Shown: positions 1 to 7,656, numbered from the stretch's first letter. The stretch is DNA of 39,420 nt from Andreprevotia chitinilytica DSM 18519 (GCF_000711875.1 NZ_JONM01000030.1:1-39420), one strand, 5' to 3'. Notes: generated from the letters alone by a model not told the origin. Made by a program: numbers and translations.

Positions 1-299
1 GCAACAACGCGGTGTCGTGCTCAAGCAGATTCAACCGGGCAAGCCGAATCAGAATGCTTATGTGGAATCGTTCAATGGCCGATTGCGGGATGAATGCTTG
101 AATGAACACTGGTTCACCAGTCTGGCCCATGCCCGAGTGATGATCGACGCGTGGCGGCGGGAGTACAACGAGGAAAGGCCGAAGAAGGCATTGGGCGGGC
201 TAACCCCGCTCGCTTATGCGCGGCAGTTGGCCGCAGTGCAACCAGCCATATCGGGAGTAGGACTCTAAACCTAAATGCTACTCAAGGTGGGGGGACGTC
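1..299 (+). mobile_element. Right part of an IS3-family insertion sequence, cut by the window edge
   Basis: The first 268 bases encode the C-terminal end of an IS3-type transposase. About 30 bases of non-coding DNA ending in a G-rich stretch (GGTGGGGGGACGTC, 285-299) look like the right terminal inverted repeat. The exact outer boundary is uncertain because no clear CA end is visible and the left end is outside the window. The element abuts a truncated E1-like gene in the same orientation, so it probably inserted into, or deleted, the upstream part of that gene. Confidence 0.75.
2..268 (+). CDS. IS3-family transposase OrfB, C-terminal fragment
   Basis: This is the last 88 codons of a DDE transposase (rve integrase core) that starts before the window. 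The run [20 protein letters not shown] holds the region with the last catalytic Glu (the E of [11 protein letters not shown] in the IS3/IS407 type). It is followed by the usual tail [19 protein letters not shown]. The reading frame is open from base 2 and ends in TAA at 266-268. The fragment is conserved with no internal stop, so the element may be intact to the left. It differs clearly from the second IS3-type element at the right end of the window. Confidence 0.9.
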   Translation, partial: QQRGVVLKQIQPGKPNQNAYVESFNGRLRDECLNEHWFTSLAHARVMIDAWRREYNEERPKKALGGLTPLAYARQLAAVQPAISGVGL

Positions 300-665
300 G
301 TTGTTCCCATGCTTTCGGTTTGGATCGAGGGGCCGGGAACTGCAGTTCGTGCACTCTTGAGGACGAACGCACCTGGTGCGTGCTATCGATGTCTTTGGCA
401 TAGCAACAAAAGAGGCGAACTTCGCTCTACCGTTGATCCACTTCCTACCATCTTGGCAGGGCATGGATGCGAAGGCTTGTACGTGCCATTTCCGGCTTCG
501 GTGTCGATGCACGCTGCCGGTCTCGGCGCAGAGATAGCCCTTGACTGGGTCAACGGCATCTATTCTCCTGCTTTGCGAACCAGGCTGATTGATCGCGATC
601 AGCAGCTTGCCACACCCGATTGCGATCCTTTGCGGGATCGGGAGTGTCCCATATGCAATTCATGA
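300..665 (+). pseudogene. C-terminal remnant of an E1-like ThiF-domain protein (Cap2-like)
   Basis: About 120 residues are readable from the IS boundary to TGA at 663-665. The start (WIEGPG near residue 5 from the ATG at 309), a CxxC (CYRCLW), the block YVPFPASVSMHAAGLGAEIALDWVNG and a terminal CxxC (CPICNS) fit the distal part of a bacterial E1-like adenylyltransferase with a zinc-binding Cys pair. The nucleotide-binding and catalytic parts are missing, and the frame stays open back into the IS end (to about 267). The ATG at 309 is therefore probably an internal Met of a truncated gene. It is followed at once by a JAB peptidase gene, the pairing found in type II CBASS (cap2-cap3) and related ubiquitin-like operons. 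The family assignment is from motif memory; a plain ThiF/MoeB homologue is less likely because of the neighbour. Confidence 0.6.
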
Positions 666-1129
666 GCTCTTGGGCAACCGACGAGAAGAGGACGCTGCTG
701 CACTTCTCAGAGTCCACACTGGAGACTTTCTATCAGCATGTTCAGGCCAATGATGGCGACTGCGAGGCTGGCGGGCTCCTGCTCGGTTCGGTTCACGGTG
801 CCCATATGCTCATTGAGCAAGCTACAGCGCCCACGGCATACGACAAACGATTACGATACCTGTTCGAGCGAATGCCATTTGGCCACGAAGCCATCGCCTC
901 GTCACGATGGATAGCGAGTCAGGGTACCGTTCGCTATCTGGGCGAATGGCACACCCATCCCGAAGACCATCCTCATCCTTCTGGTCTCGATAGATCGGAA
1001 TGGAACCGCTTATCAGCGAGGCGTCGAGACAAGCGGCCAATGCTCGCTGTCATCGTTGGGCGAAAGTCCCTGTACGTCGAGTTGGTACCGAGTTCGGGCT
1101 ACGGTCAGGCGTTTCTTCCTGTGACATAA
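653..1129 (+). CDS. JAB/JAMM metallopeptidase, CBASS Cap3-like (Mov34/MPN family)
   Basis: 158 residues. The JAMM zinc-peptidase motif is clear: an upstream Glu in the first strand (EAGGLLLGS), then EWHTHPE, and SGLDRSEW giving the H-x-H-P...S-x2-D pattern. The length and the N-terminal EAGGLLLG strand match the 'ICE protein VC0181 family' of stand-alone JAB proteins. In type II CBASS the Cap3 peptidase removes the conjugate that Cap2 makes on the CD-NTase. The chosen ATG at 653 has GGGAG eight bases upstream and overlaps the preceding remnant by 13 bases; an ATG at 662 would give a neat ATGA overlap but has a poor ribosome-binding site. With its E1 partner truncated and no CD-NTase or effector visible, it is probably no longer part of a working system, unless a second copy exists elsewhere. 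Confidence 0.8.
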   Translation: MQFMSSWATDEKRTLLHFSESTLETFYQHVQANDGDCEAGGLLLGSVHGAHMLIEQATAPTAYDKRLRYLFERMPFGHEAIASSRWIASQGTVRYLGEWHTHPEDHPHPSGLDRSEWNRLSARRRDKRPMLAVIVGRKSLYVELVPSSGYGQAFLPVT

Positions 1130-1181
1130 CGGCCAGCAACTCGGTGCCTACGTGCTCGGTTCCAGCAGTGCCGACCCAACG

Positions 1182-1220
1182 AAAATCCCTCAGCCCGGTT
1201 ACCGGTCGAGGGATTTTTTT
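1182..1220 (+). terminator. Intrinsic terminator after the JAB peptidase gene
   Basis: AAAATCCCTC (1182-1191) and GAGGGATTTT (1208-1217) form a ten-pair stem. The intervening bases can form a further CCGGT/ACCGG pairing. A run of seven T follows (1214-1220). It lies 52 bases after the stop codon at 1129. Confidence 0.75.
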
Positions 1221-1286
1221 CGCCAAGCCTTATTGGGCGGGGCTTAGCGTAGCATCGAGCCGATATTCTAGCCGGGGCAACGTGCA

Positions 1287-1355
1287 AATTTCGGAGCCAA
1301 TTCGGAACTTTGGCCCTACAAAAATTCGGAACTATGCCTTGATAATTCGGAACTA
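1287..1355. repeat. Cluster of AATTCGGAACTA direct repeats
   Basis: Three copies of a 12-mer, AATTCGGAACTT (1299-1310), AATTCGGAACTA (1323-1334) and AATTCGGAACTA (1344-1355), are spaced 24 and 21 bases apart. A degenerate fourth, AATTTCGGAGC, begins near 1288. They lie between the convergent JAB gene and nrdB, so they are not an obvious promoter for either. Multiple short direct repeats with roughly helical spacing suggest protein binding, such as iterons or the subterminal repeats of an IS21-like transposon end. No function can be assigned. Confidence 0.6.
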
Positions 1356-1389
1356 TGGGTTAATTCACACCATTTTCTAACCCAAGAGC

Positions 1390-2541
1390 TCAATCCCAGC
1401 TCAACGCCCCACCCGTCTGATATTCCGTCACCCGGGTCTCAAAGAAATTCTTCTCTTTCTTCAAGTCGATCATTTCGCTCATCCACGGAAATGGATTCGT
1501 TACGCCTGGGAATAGCGGATCGAGGCCGATCTGTTGCAGGCGGCGGTTGGCGATGAAACGGAGGTATTCCTTGAATTGGCCGGCGTTCAAACCGAGCACG
1601 CCGCGGGGCATGGTGTCTTCGGCGTAGGCGTATTCGAGGTCGACGGCTTTCTGGAACAGGCCGATCAATTCTGCCTTGAAGCTGTCCGTCCACAATTGCG
1701 GGTTTTCTTGCTTGATGGTGTTGATGAGGTCGATGCCGAAATTGCAGTGCATCGACTCGTCTCGCATGATGTATTGGTATTGCTCGGCGGCGCCGGTCAT
1801 CTTGTTTTGGCGGCCGAGGGCGAGGATTTGCACGAAGCCGACGTAGAAGAACATGCCTTCCATGATGCAGGCGAAGACGATCAGCGATTTGAGCAATTGC
1901 TGGTCGGTTTCTTGCGTGCCGGTCTTGAAGTTCGGATCAGTGAGCACGTCGATGAAGGGGATGAGGAATTCATCCTTGTCGCGAATGCTGGCGACTTCGT
2001 GATAGGCGTTGAACACTTCGCCTTCGTCGAGGCCGAGCGATTCGACGATGTATTGATAGGCGTGGGTGTGAATCGCTTCGTCAAACGCCTGGCGCAGCAG
2101 GAATTGGCGGCATTCCGGCGAGGTGATGTGGCGGTAGGTGCCGAGCACGATGTTGTTGGCGGCGAGGCTGTCGGCGGTAACGAAGAAGCCGAGGTTGCGC
2201 TTCACCAAGCGCTTTTCGTCTTCGGTGAGGCCGTTGGGGTTCTTCCACAGCTCGATATCGCGCTGCATGTTCACTTCTTGCGGCATCCAGTGGTTGGCGC
2301 ACTGGGCCAGATATTTTTCCCACGCCCATTTGTGCTTGAACGGCACCAGCTGGTTGACGTCGGTGGTGCCGTTGATCACGCGTTTATCCACCACGTTGAC
2401 ACGGGCGGTGCTGGCGGCAGCCGGCGCGGTGTGCGCGGAGATGGCGGCGGCGGCTTGCGCAGCAGCTTGTTGCGCCTGGGCCGGTTGCAGTGGGGCGGCC
2501 TGGGGCGTGGTGGTCTGGATGTCGTCGTCAAAGCTCAGCAT
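1390..2541 (-). CDS. nrdB: Ribonucleoside-diphosphate reductase, class Ia beta subunit
   Basis: 383 residues. NrdB carries the diiron-tyrosyl radical that starts reduction of ribonucleotides to deoxyribonucleotides in the NrdA active site. Metal ligands can be placed by comparison with E. coli R2: D124 (TADS), E155 and H158 ([10 protein letters not shown]), the Glu of IMEGMFFY, and E and H of [12 protein letters not shown]. Tyr162, four residues after H158, corresponds to the radical Tyr122, so this is not the chlamydial Phe type. The first 45 residues are Ala/Gln-rich and low-complexity, unusual for the family. The start ATG has AAGGGA seven bases upstream. On this strand it follows the lipoprotein gene by 44 bases and lies 2 kb from nrdA, separated by two unrelated genes. 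Confidence 0.97.
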   Translation of the reverse strand: MLSFDDDIQTTTPQAAPLQPAQAQQAAAQAAAAISAHTAPAAASTARVNVVDKRVINGTTDVNQLVPFKHKWAWEKYLAQCANHWMPQEVNMQRDIELWKNPNGLTEDEKRLVKRNLGFFVTADSLAANNIVLGTYRHITSPECRQFLLRQAFDEAIHTHAYQYIVESLGLDEGEVFNAYHEVASIRDKDEFLIPFIDVLTDPNFKTGTQETDQQLLKSLIVFACIMEGMFFYVGFVQILALGRQNKMTGAAEQYQYIMRDESMHCNFGIDLINTIKQENPQLWTDSFKAELIGLFQKAVDLEYAYAEDTMPRGVLGLNAGQFKEYLRFIANRRLQQIGLDPLFPGVTNPFPWMSEMIDLKKEKNFFETRVTEYQTGGALSWD

Positions 2542-2585
2542 GGCGGAGTCCCTTTTCTGTGTTCTTGAGTCTGTGTTCTGGAGAA

Positions 2586-3203
2586 TTACATTGTTGATGC
2601 GGTGGGCTGGGCGCCCTGTGCGGTCGGTACCTTGACGACCACGTTACTGGTGTCCGGCACGTGCCACACGCTGTTCATGTGGTTGAAATCGCGCCGCGAT
2701 TGATCGGTGATACGGGCAGTGGGCCGGTAGTTGAGCGAGAGATGCACATCGCCCAGGTACAGCACTTCACCTTCATTCAGGTGGAACGCGGCGTTGAGCG
2801 GCACGTTGATGTAGTGCCACATGGGCTCCATCGCGCCGATCCACGGTTCGCGCCACTCCCCTCTTACGCCTTCGATGCGGTAATCGCCCGGTGGCAGCTC
2901 CACCAGCGCCAGCTCGCCACGCGCATCCGGCGTGTTGCCCGGCGCACGGATGAAGTTGAGCGCTTCGCTGGCATACACCTGCCGTTGCTGGCCGTTGCCG
3001 CTGATGGTGAGGATGGCGCGGGCGTTATCCGGGTTGAGCGAATCGAGCGTGACGGCCACGATCACCGAGCCGCGCAGTGGTGCGGCGGCGAGCTGTTCGC
3101 CATTCATTTGCATCGGTCGCGGCGCGGCGCAGGCGGCCAGTGCAGACACGCACAACAGCGCACCGAGGTGCTTCAGCATGTTCTTACTGCGTTGAATACG
3201 CAT
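2586..3203 (-). CDS. Predicted outer-membrane or periplasmic lipoprotein, unknown function
   Basis: About 205 residues. The signal peptide has a lipobox LAAC with the modified Cys at about residue 25, so the protein should be lipid-anchored. No Asp follows the Cys, which favours outer-membrane sorting. The start at 3203 is preferred because GGGAGG lies just upstream; an ATG at 3215 overlaps that site and one at 3179 has a weaker one. The mature part contains [16 protein letters not shown] and [19 protein letters not shown], which look like beta-strand-rich carbohydrate-binding or DUF2846-like lipoprotein segments, but I do not recognise the family firmly. It lies between the deaminase gene and nrdB on the same strand and may be cotranscribed with them. 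Confidence 0.75.
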   Translation of the reverse strand: MRIQRSKNMLKHLGALLCVSALAACAAPRPMQMNGEQLAAAPLRGSVIVAVTLDSLNPDNARAILTISGNGQQRQVYASEALNFIRAPGNTPDARGELALVELPPGDYRIEGVRGEWREPWIGAMEPMWHYINVPLNAAFHLNEGEVLYLGDVHLSLNYRPTARITDQSRRDFNHMNSVWHVPDTSNVVVKVPTAQGAQPTASTM

Positions 3204-3283
3204 ACGGCCTCCCATTTACGCTGTTGGATCAATGGGTTGGACTCGCCAACGAGGGTGTTGTTCGCTGGCGGGTTCGCGGGTTT

Positions 3284-4300
3284 TCATGCCAATGCAATCC
3301 GGTCGATCTCGGCGGCATAGCGTTGTTTTTCAGCTGCGGATAGCCAGCTGGCTTCAAAACTGTTCTTCGCCAGCTGGACGACTTCGGCCGCGGTCAGGCC
3401 GAGCGCATCACGACAGGCGATCAGGTTGGTATTCAGGTAGCCGCCGAAATAGGCCGGGTCGTCTGAATTCACCATGGCGCACAGGCCGGCGGCAAGCAAC
3501 TCGCGCAAGTTGTGGTCGCGCATGTCTTTCACCACGCACAGCTTGAGGTTGGAGAGCGGGCAGACAGTGAGCGGTACGCGATCACGCGCCAGCCGTTTCA
3601 CCAGTGCAGCATCTTCGGTGCAGCGTACGCCGTGGTCGATGCGACGGGCTTGCAGCAGATCAAGCGCTTGCCAGATGTAGTCGGCCGGGCCTTCTTCGCC
3701 GGCATGCGCAACGGCCGGCAGGCCGAGTTCGGCGCAGCGGGCGAACAAGCGCTGGAATTTCTCTGGCGGGTGGCCAAGTTCGCTCGAATCCAGCCCGACG
3801 CCATCGATGCGATCCAGATACGGCTCGGCTTCGGCCAAGGTGGCGAAGCCGTCTTCTTCAGACAGATGGCGCAGGAAGCACAGGATCAGCTTGGAGGTGA
3901 GGCCGAAGCGTTCCTTGGCTTGTGCCAGTGCGCGGGTGATGCCGTTCAGCACGGTGATGAAGGCAATGCCGCGGGCGGTGTGCGTTTGCGGATCGAAGAA
4001 GATTTCCGTGTGGACGATGTTGTCGGCGTGGGCACGTTCGCAATAGGCCCAAGTCAACTCGAAAAAATCCTGCTCGGTGATCAGCACGCTGGCCCCGGCG
4101 TAGTACAGATCGAGGAATGATTGCAGATCGCTGAACGAATACGCGGCCCGCACCGCTTCCACGCTGGCATACGGCAGCTTTACGCTATTGCGTTCGGCCA
4201 GTGCGAAGAGCATTTCCGGCTCAAGCGTGCCCTCGATATGCAGATGCAGTTCGGTTTTGGGCAGGGCTTGAATCAGGGTGTTGGTGGCGGGTTGGGTCAT
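3284..4300 (-). CDS. Purine deaminase of the ADA superfamily, probably adenine deaminase type 3
   Basis: 338 residues of the metal-dependent amidohydrolase fold. Zinc ligands and catalytic residues are visible: H19 and H21 (HLHIEGT), H199 with E202 (HAGEEG), H223 (IDHGVR) and D280/D281 (NSDDPAYFGGY). True adenosine deaminases usually read NTDDP here. The NSDDPAYFGGY form, together with TEIFFDPQTH and GLDSSELGHPP, matches the bacterial type 3 adenine deaminase group, which converts adenine to hypoxanthine and ammonia. Automatic annotation may call it add. It sits between nrdA and the lipoprotein gene, in keeping with a role in purine salvage alongside nucleotide reduction. Substrate choice is an inference from the motif. 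Confidence 0.85.
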   Translation of the reverse strand: MTQPATNTLIQALPKTELHLHIEGTLEPEMLFALAERNSVKLPYASVEAVRAAYSFSDLQSFLDLYYAGASVLITEQDFFELTWAYCERAHADNIVHTEIFFDPQTHTARGIAFITVLNGITRALAQAKERFGLTSKLILCFLRHLSEEDGFATLAEAEPYLDRIDGVGLDSSELGHPPEKFQRLFARCAELGLPAVAHAGEEGPADYIWQALDLLQARRIDHGVRCTEDAALVKRLARDRVPLTVCPLSNLKLCVVKDMRDHNLRELLAAGLCAMVNSDDPAYFGGYLNTNLIACRDALGLTAAEVVQLAKNSFEASWLSAAEKQRYAAEIDRIALA

Positions 4301-4361
4301 TTAGAGAACGGTCCTCAACGACGGGGGAAATCGCCGCTATATAAATTTATTGCCACTTCCT

Positions 4362-4463
4362 ACCTCCCCCTTTTTGAAGGGGGATTGAGGGGGATTTCGA
4401 CCTCATCACAACTTGAGATGCCGCAGAAATCCCCCCTTGCCCCCCTTCAAAAAGGGGGGAACT
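4362..4463. repeat. Inverted pair of C-rich/G-rich dispersed repeat units
   Basis: One arm starts CTCCCCCTTTTTGAAGGGGG (from about 4363) and continues into GATTGAGGGGGATTTC. The second, inverted arm runs from AAATCCCCCCTTGCC (about 4429) to TTCAAAAAGGGGGG (to about 4460). The arms are near complements separated by about 30 bases. This is the widespread 'CCCCCTTCAAAAAGGGGG' class of palindromic intergenic repeat. It fills the gap between the deaminase gene and nrdA and could terminate or stabilise the nrdA transcript. Confidence 0.75.
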
Positions 4464-4467
4464 ACCT

Positions 4468-4486
4468 TACTGGCAAGCCTCGCAAT
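4468..4486. repeat. Partial duplicate of the nrdA 3' end
   Basis: TTACTGGCAAGCCTCGCAAT at about 4467-4486 repeats the last codons and stop of nrdA (TTATTGGCAAGCCTCGCAAT, 4575-4594) with one mismatch, 108 bases downstream of the gene end. A more degenerate copy, CCGGATTGTGGCTTGC, lies at about 4532-4547. This looks like local duplication of the gene tail with its hairpin. Confidence 0.6.
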
Positions 4487-4555
4487 GCGCCTCTCGGCGC
4501 TGCAAGCCACTCAAAAACTGGCTGGCTTGCTCCGGATTGTGGCTTGCGCCGCTTC

Positions 4556-4598
4556 CCGGATTGCGAGTCTTGCCTTATTGGCAAGCCTCGCAATCCGG
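4556..4598 (-). terminator. Hairpin straddling the nrdA stop codon
   Basis: Arms 4556-4574 and 4580-4598 are 19 bases each with one mismatch, separated by five bases that contain the TAA stop (4575-4577). The stem therefore includes the last five sense codons of nrdA. No T-run follows, so it may be an mRNA-stabilising or partial termination structure rather than a classical intrinsic terminator. Confidence 0.6.
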
Positions 4599-7517
4599 AT
4601 TGTCGATCGAGCAAAACTTCATATCGCTCGCCGGTTCGCTGACTGCTTCGGCCACCGGGGCTGCGGCTGCCGGTACGCTGGCTGCCGTGGCAATGGCCGT
4701 GGCTGCTTCGGCCGAGGCCGCGCTGTAACCGCCGCTCACCGGCACCGCATTCAGCTCGCCGCCGCGGCCGGTGGATTTCTCGGCGTTGGAGGCAGCCAGC
4801 GTGCGCAGGTAATAGGTGGTCTTCAGGCCGCGAATCCAGGCGTGCTTGTAAAGCTCGTCCATCTTCTTGCCCGATGCGCCGGCCATGTAGATGTTCAGGC
4901 TCTGTGCCTGATCGATCCACTTTTGACGGCGGGATGCCGCTTCCACCAGCCACTTCGGGTCCATTTCGAACGCGGTGGCGTAGAGGTCGCGCAGCTCTTG
5001 CGGAATGCGGTCGATGCGGGCCACGGAACCGTCGAAGTATTTCAGATCGGAGATCATCACTTCGTCCCACAGGCCGGCGTCTTTCAGATCGCGCACCAGG
5101 AAGTCGTTGATGACGGTGAACTCGCCAGACAGGTTCGATTTCACGAACAGGTTCTGGTAGGTCGGCTCGATCGATGCGGCCACGCCAACGATGTTGGAGA
5201 TGGTGGCGGTCGGGGCGATGGCGAGGCAGTTGGAGTTGCGCATGCCGTACGCTTCGATGCGGCTGCGCAGGGCGGCCCAATCCAGGCGTTCGGTGGTATC
5301 GACTTCCAGATAGCCGCCGCGCTCTTCGGCCAGCAGTTTCAGCGAATCGTGCGGGAGGATGCCGCGATCCCACAGGCTGCCCTTGAAGCTCGGATATGCG
5401 CCGCGTTCCTGGGCGAGTTCGGTCGAAGCCCAGTAAGCGTGGTAGGCGATGATTTCCATCGATTCGTCGGCGAATTCAACAGCAGCATCGGATGCGTACG
5501 GCTTGCGCAGTGCATACAGGCAATCCTGGAAACCCATGATGCCCAGGCCAACCGGACGATGCTTGAGGTTGGAATTGCGCGCCTTGCGAACCGGGTAGAA
5601 GTTGATGTCGATCACGTTGTCGAGCATGCGCATCGCGATACGGGTGGTGCGAGCGAGCTTTTCGCTATCGAGGCTGCGCACGCCGTTGGCATCGGTCTTC
5701 AGATGGTTGACGAGGTTGATCGAGCCCAGGTTGCAGACGGCGATTTCGTTGTCGTTGGTGTTGAGCGTGATCTCGGTGCACAGGTTGGAGCTATGCACGA
5801 CGCCAACGTGTTGCTGCGGGCTGCGGATGTTGCACGGGTCTTTGAAGGTGAACCACGGGTGGCCGGTTTCGAACAGCATGGTCAGCATCTTGCGCCACAG
5901 GGTCAGCGCCGGCAGCTTCTTGGCGACCTTCATTTCGCCACGGGCGGCTTTCTCTTCGTAGCGGTTGTACGCCACTTCGAAATCGCGGCCGTATTTGTCG
6001 TGCAGATCGCTGGCTTCGGACGGGCTGAACAGCGTCCACTCACCGCCTTCCATCACGCGCTTCATGAACAGATCGGGAATCCAGTTCGCGGTGTTCATGT
6101 CGTGGGTACGGCGACGGTCGTCACCGGTGTTCTTGCGCAGCTCGAGGAATTCTTCGATGTCGGCGTGCCAGGTTTCCAGGTACGCGCAGACCGCGCCCTT
6201 GCGCTTGCCGCCCTGGTTCACGGCGACGGCGGTGTCGTTCACCACCTTGAGGAACGGCACGATGCCTTGCGACTTGCCGTTGGTGCCCTTGATGTGCGAG
6301 CCAAGCGCGCGCACCGGGGTCCAGTCATTGCCCAGACCGCCGGCAAACTTGGACAGCAGCGCGTTTTCTTTCAGCGCTTCGTAAATACCATCGAGGTCAT
6401 CGGCCACGGTGGTCAGGTAGCAGCTGGAGAGCTGTGAGCGACGGGTGCCGGAGTTGAACAGCGTCGGCGTCGATGACATGAAGTCGAAGGTGGAGAGCAC
6501 GTTGTAGAACTCGATGGCGCGGGCTTCGCGATCCACTTCATTCAGCGCCAGACCCATGGCGACACGCATGTAGAACGATTGCGGCAATTCGATGCGGGTG
6601 CCTTCAACGTGCAGGAAGTAGCGATCGAACAGCGTTTGCAGGCCGAGGTAGCCGAACTGGTAATCGCGCTGGTGATCAAGCGCCGCGCCAAGGCGGGCCA
6701 GATCGTACTGGGCGAGTTTTTCGTCCAGCAGCTCGGCTTCGATGCCGCGTTTGATGAATTTGGGGAAGTATTCGGCGTAACGCTCGGCCATTTCTTCATG
6801 GCTGACTTCTTCGCCCAGCACTTCGCGGCGCAGGCTGTTGAGCAGCAGGCGGGCAGTGACTTGCGAGTAGGCCGGGTCTTGTTCGATCTGCTGGCGGGCG
6901 GCCATGATGACCGACTTGCGCACTTCTTCAGCCGGCACGCCGTCGTAGATGTTCTTGAGCGCTTCGGCGAGGATGGCTTCTTGATTGGTGGTGGCTTCCA
7001 GACCGGTGCAAGCGGACGCGATCAGCGCCTTGAGCTTGGAGAGGTCGAGCGGGCGGCGGGTGCCGTCTTCATACAACACGTTGATGGCGTGGTGTTGCTC
7101 ACCGGCATCGCCGGCCTTGGCGGAACGCTCCTGGGTGCGTTGTTCGCGATACAGCACATAGGCGCGCGCCACGTCGTGCTCGCCCGAGCGCATCAGCGCC
7201 AGTTCGACTTGATCCTGGATATCTTCGATATGGATCGCGCCGCCTTCCGGCTTGCGACGCATCAGCGCGCTCACGACGGAATCGGTCAGCGCAGCCACGC
7301 GCTCGCGCACGGCGGCGGACGAGGCAGCATGGCTACCCTGGACAGCAATGAAGGTCTTGGTCACGGCCACCGAGATCTTCAGCGGCTCGAATGCGACCAC
7401 CGAGCCGTTGCGGCGAATGGTCTTGTAATTGGTATAGGCACCGGTGGTTTGCGGTGCGATTGAATCGGCGGTATCGGTCATACGGCCTCCAGCAGAGCTG
7501 TCCAACGTGGCGTACAT
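4575..7517 (-). CDS. nrdA: Ribonucleoside-diphosphate reductase, class Ia alpha subunit
   Basis: About 980 residues, longer than E. coli NrdA (about 760) because of two N-terminal ATP-cone-like modules: one beginning IRRNGSVVAFEPLKI, the second beginning INVLYEDGTRRPLDLSKLKALI. ATP cones set overall activity by binding ATP or dATP. The catalytic core shows the redox Cys of RRSQLSSCYL, the active-site NLCTE, the partner Cys of AVCNLGSINL, and a C-terminal shuttle Cys pair (NPDCEACQ). The start is uncertain: ATG 7517 has AAGGA seven bases upstream, ATG 7481 has GGAGG four bases upstream, and an ATG at 7592 lies inside the operator region. It forms the reductase with NrdB, whose gene is separated by the deaminase and lipoprotein genes. 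NrdR-type boxes lie upstream. Confidence 0.96.
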   Translation of the reverse strand: MYATLDSSAGGRMTDTADSIAPQTTGAYTNYKTIRRNGSVVAFEPLKISVAVTKTFIAVQGSHAASSAAVRERVAALTDSVVSALMRRKPEGGAIHIEDIQDQVELALMRSGEHDVARAYVLYREQRTQERSAKAGDAGEQHHAINVLYEDGTRRPLDLSKLKALIASACTGLEATTNQEAILAEALKNIYDGVPAEEVRKSVIMAARQQIEQDPAYSQVTARLLLNSLRREVLGEEVSHEEMAERYAEYFPKFIKRGIEAELLDEKLAQYDLARLGAALDHQRDYQFGYLGLQTLFDRYFLHVEGTRIELPQSFYMRVAMGLALNEVDREARAIEFYNVLSTFDFMSSTPTLFNSGTRRSQLSSCYLTTVADDLDGIYEALKENALLSKFAGGLGNDWTPVRALGSHIKGTNGKSQGIVPFLKVVNDTAVAVNQGGKRKGAVCAYLETWHADIEEFLELRKNTGDDRRRTHDMNTANWIPDLFMKRVMEGGEWTLFSPSEASDLHDKYGRDFEVAYNRYEEKAARGEMKVAKKLPALTLWRKMLTMLFETGHPWFTFKDPCNIRSPQQHVGVVHSSNLCTEITLNTNDNEIAVCNLGSINLVNHLKTDANGVRSLDSEKLARTTRIAMRMLDNVIDINFYPVRKARNSNLKHRPVGLGIMGFQDCLYALRKPYASDAAVEFADESMEIIAYHAYWASTELAQERGAYPSFKGSLWDRGILPHDSLKLLAEERGGYLEVDTTERLDWAALRSRIEAYGMRNSNCLAIAPTATISNIVGVAASIEPTYQNLFVKSNLSGEFTVINDFLVRDLKDAGLWDEVMISDLKYFDGSVARIDRIPQELRDLYATAFEMDPKWLVEAASRRQKWIDQAQSLNIYMAGASGKKMDELYKHAWIRGLKTTYYLRTLAASNAEKSTGRGGELNAVPVSGGYSAASAEAATAIATAASVPAAAAPVAEAVSEPASDMKFCSIDNPDCEACQ

Positions 7518-7568
7518 GGCGCGTTCCTTGAGATCGGTTGTTTGATCAGTGGATCGATGTGTAAAAGC

Positions 7569-7588
7569 TGTGAGTAACTTGTGGAAAA
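7569..7588 (-). promoter_or_regulatory. Two DnaA-box-like 9-mers in the nrdA leader
   Basis: On the minus strand TTTTCCACA (7580-7588) and TTACTCACA (7569-7577) each differ from the DnaA box TTATNCACA at one position and lie two bases apart. DnaA control of nrdAB is known in E. coli. Here it is a suggestion from sequence only. Confidence 0.4.
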
Positions 7589-7656
7589 ACACTAGATGTT
7601 GTGGTCTTTTCGAACTTTCGACACAAATACTAGGGGAAACCTCAAGGCTGGCGCAA
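7589..7656 (-). promoter_or_regulatory. nrdA promoter with paired NrdR-type boxes
   Basis: Two 16-base elements of the form ACAC...GTGG/GGGG lie at 7589-7604 (ACACTAGATGTTGTGG) and 7621-7636 (ACACAAATACTAGGGG). Their starts are 32 bases apart, about three helical turns, which is the arrangement used by the repressor NrdR. On the minus strand a -35-like TTGCGC (7651-7656) and a -10-like TAGTAT (7627-7632) are 18 bases apart, so the second box covers the -10. The spacing and overlap support dNTP-responsive repression. Confidence 0.6.

Noticed and set aside
1299-1355. The spaced 12-mers as a CRISPR array
   Set aside because: The repeats are too short, the spacing is only about 10 bases, and there are no cas genes.
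1390-2541. NrdB as a class Ic (Mn/Fe, tyrosine-free) subunit because of the NLGFF segment
   Set aside because: The radical position is four residues after the ligand His in AIHTHAY, where Tyr162 is present; the GFF segment is near the Asp ligand instead.
1534-2568. A 344-codon plus-strand frame opposite nrdB
   Set aside because: Antisense shadow of nrdB; low-complexity Val/Glu-rich translation without family features.
4413-6437. A 674-codon open frame on the plus strand opposite nrdA
   Set aside because: It is a mirror of the strongly biased codons of nrdA; the translation has no recognisable motif while the minus strand encodes a complete NrdA.
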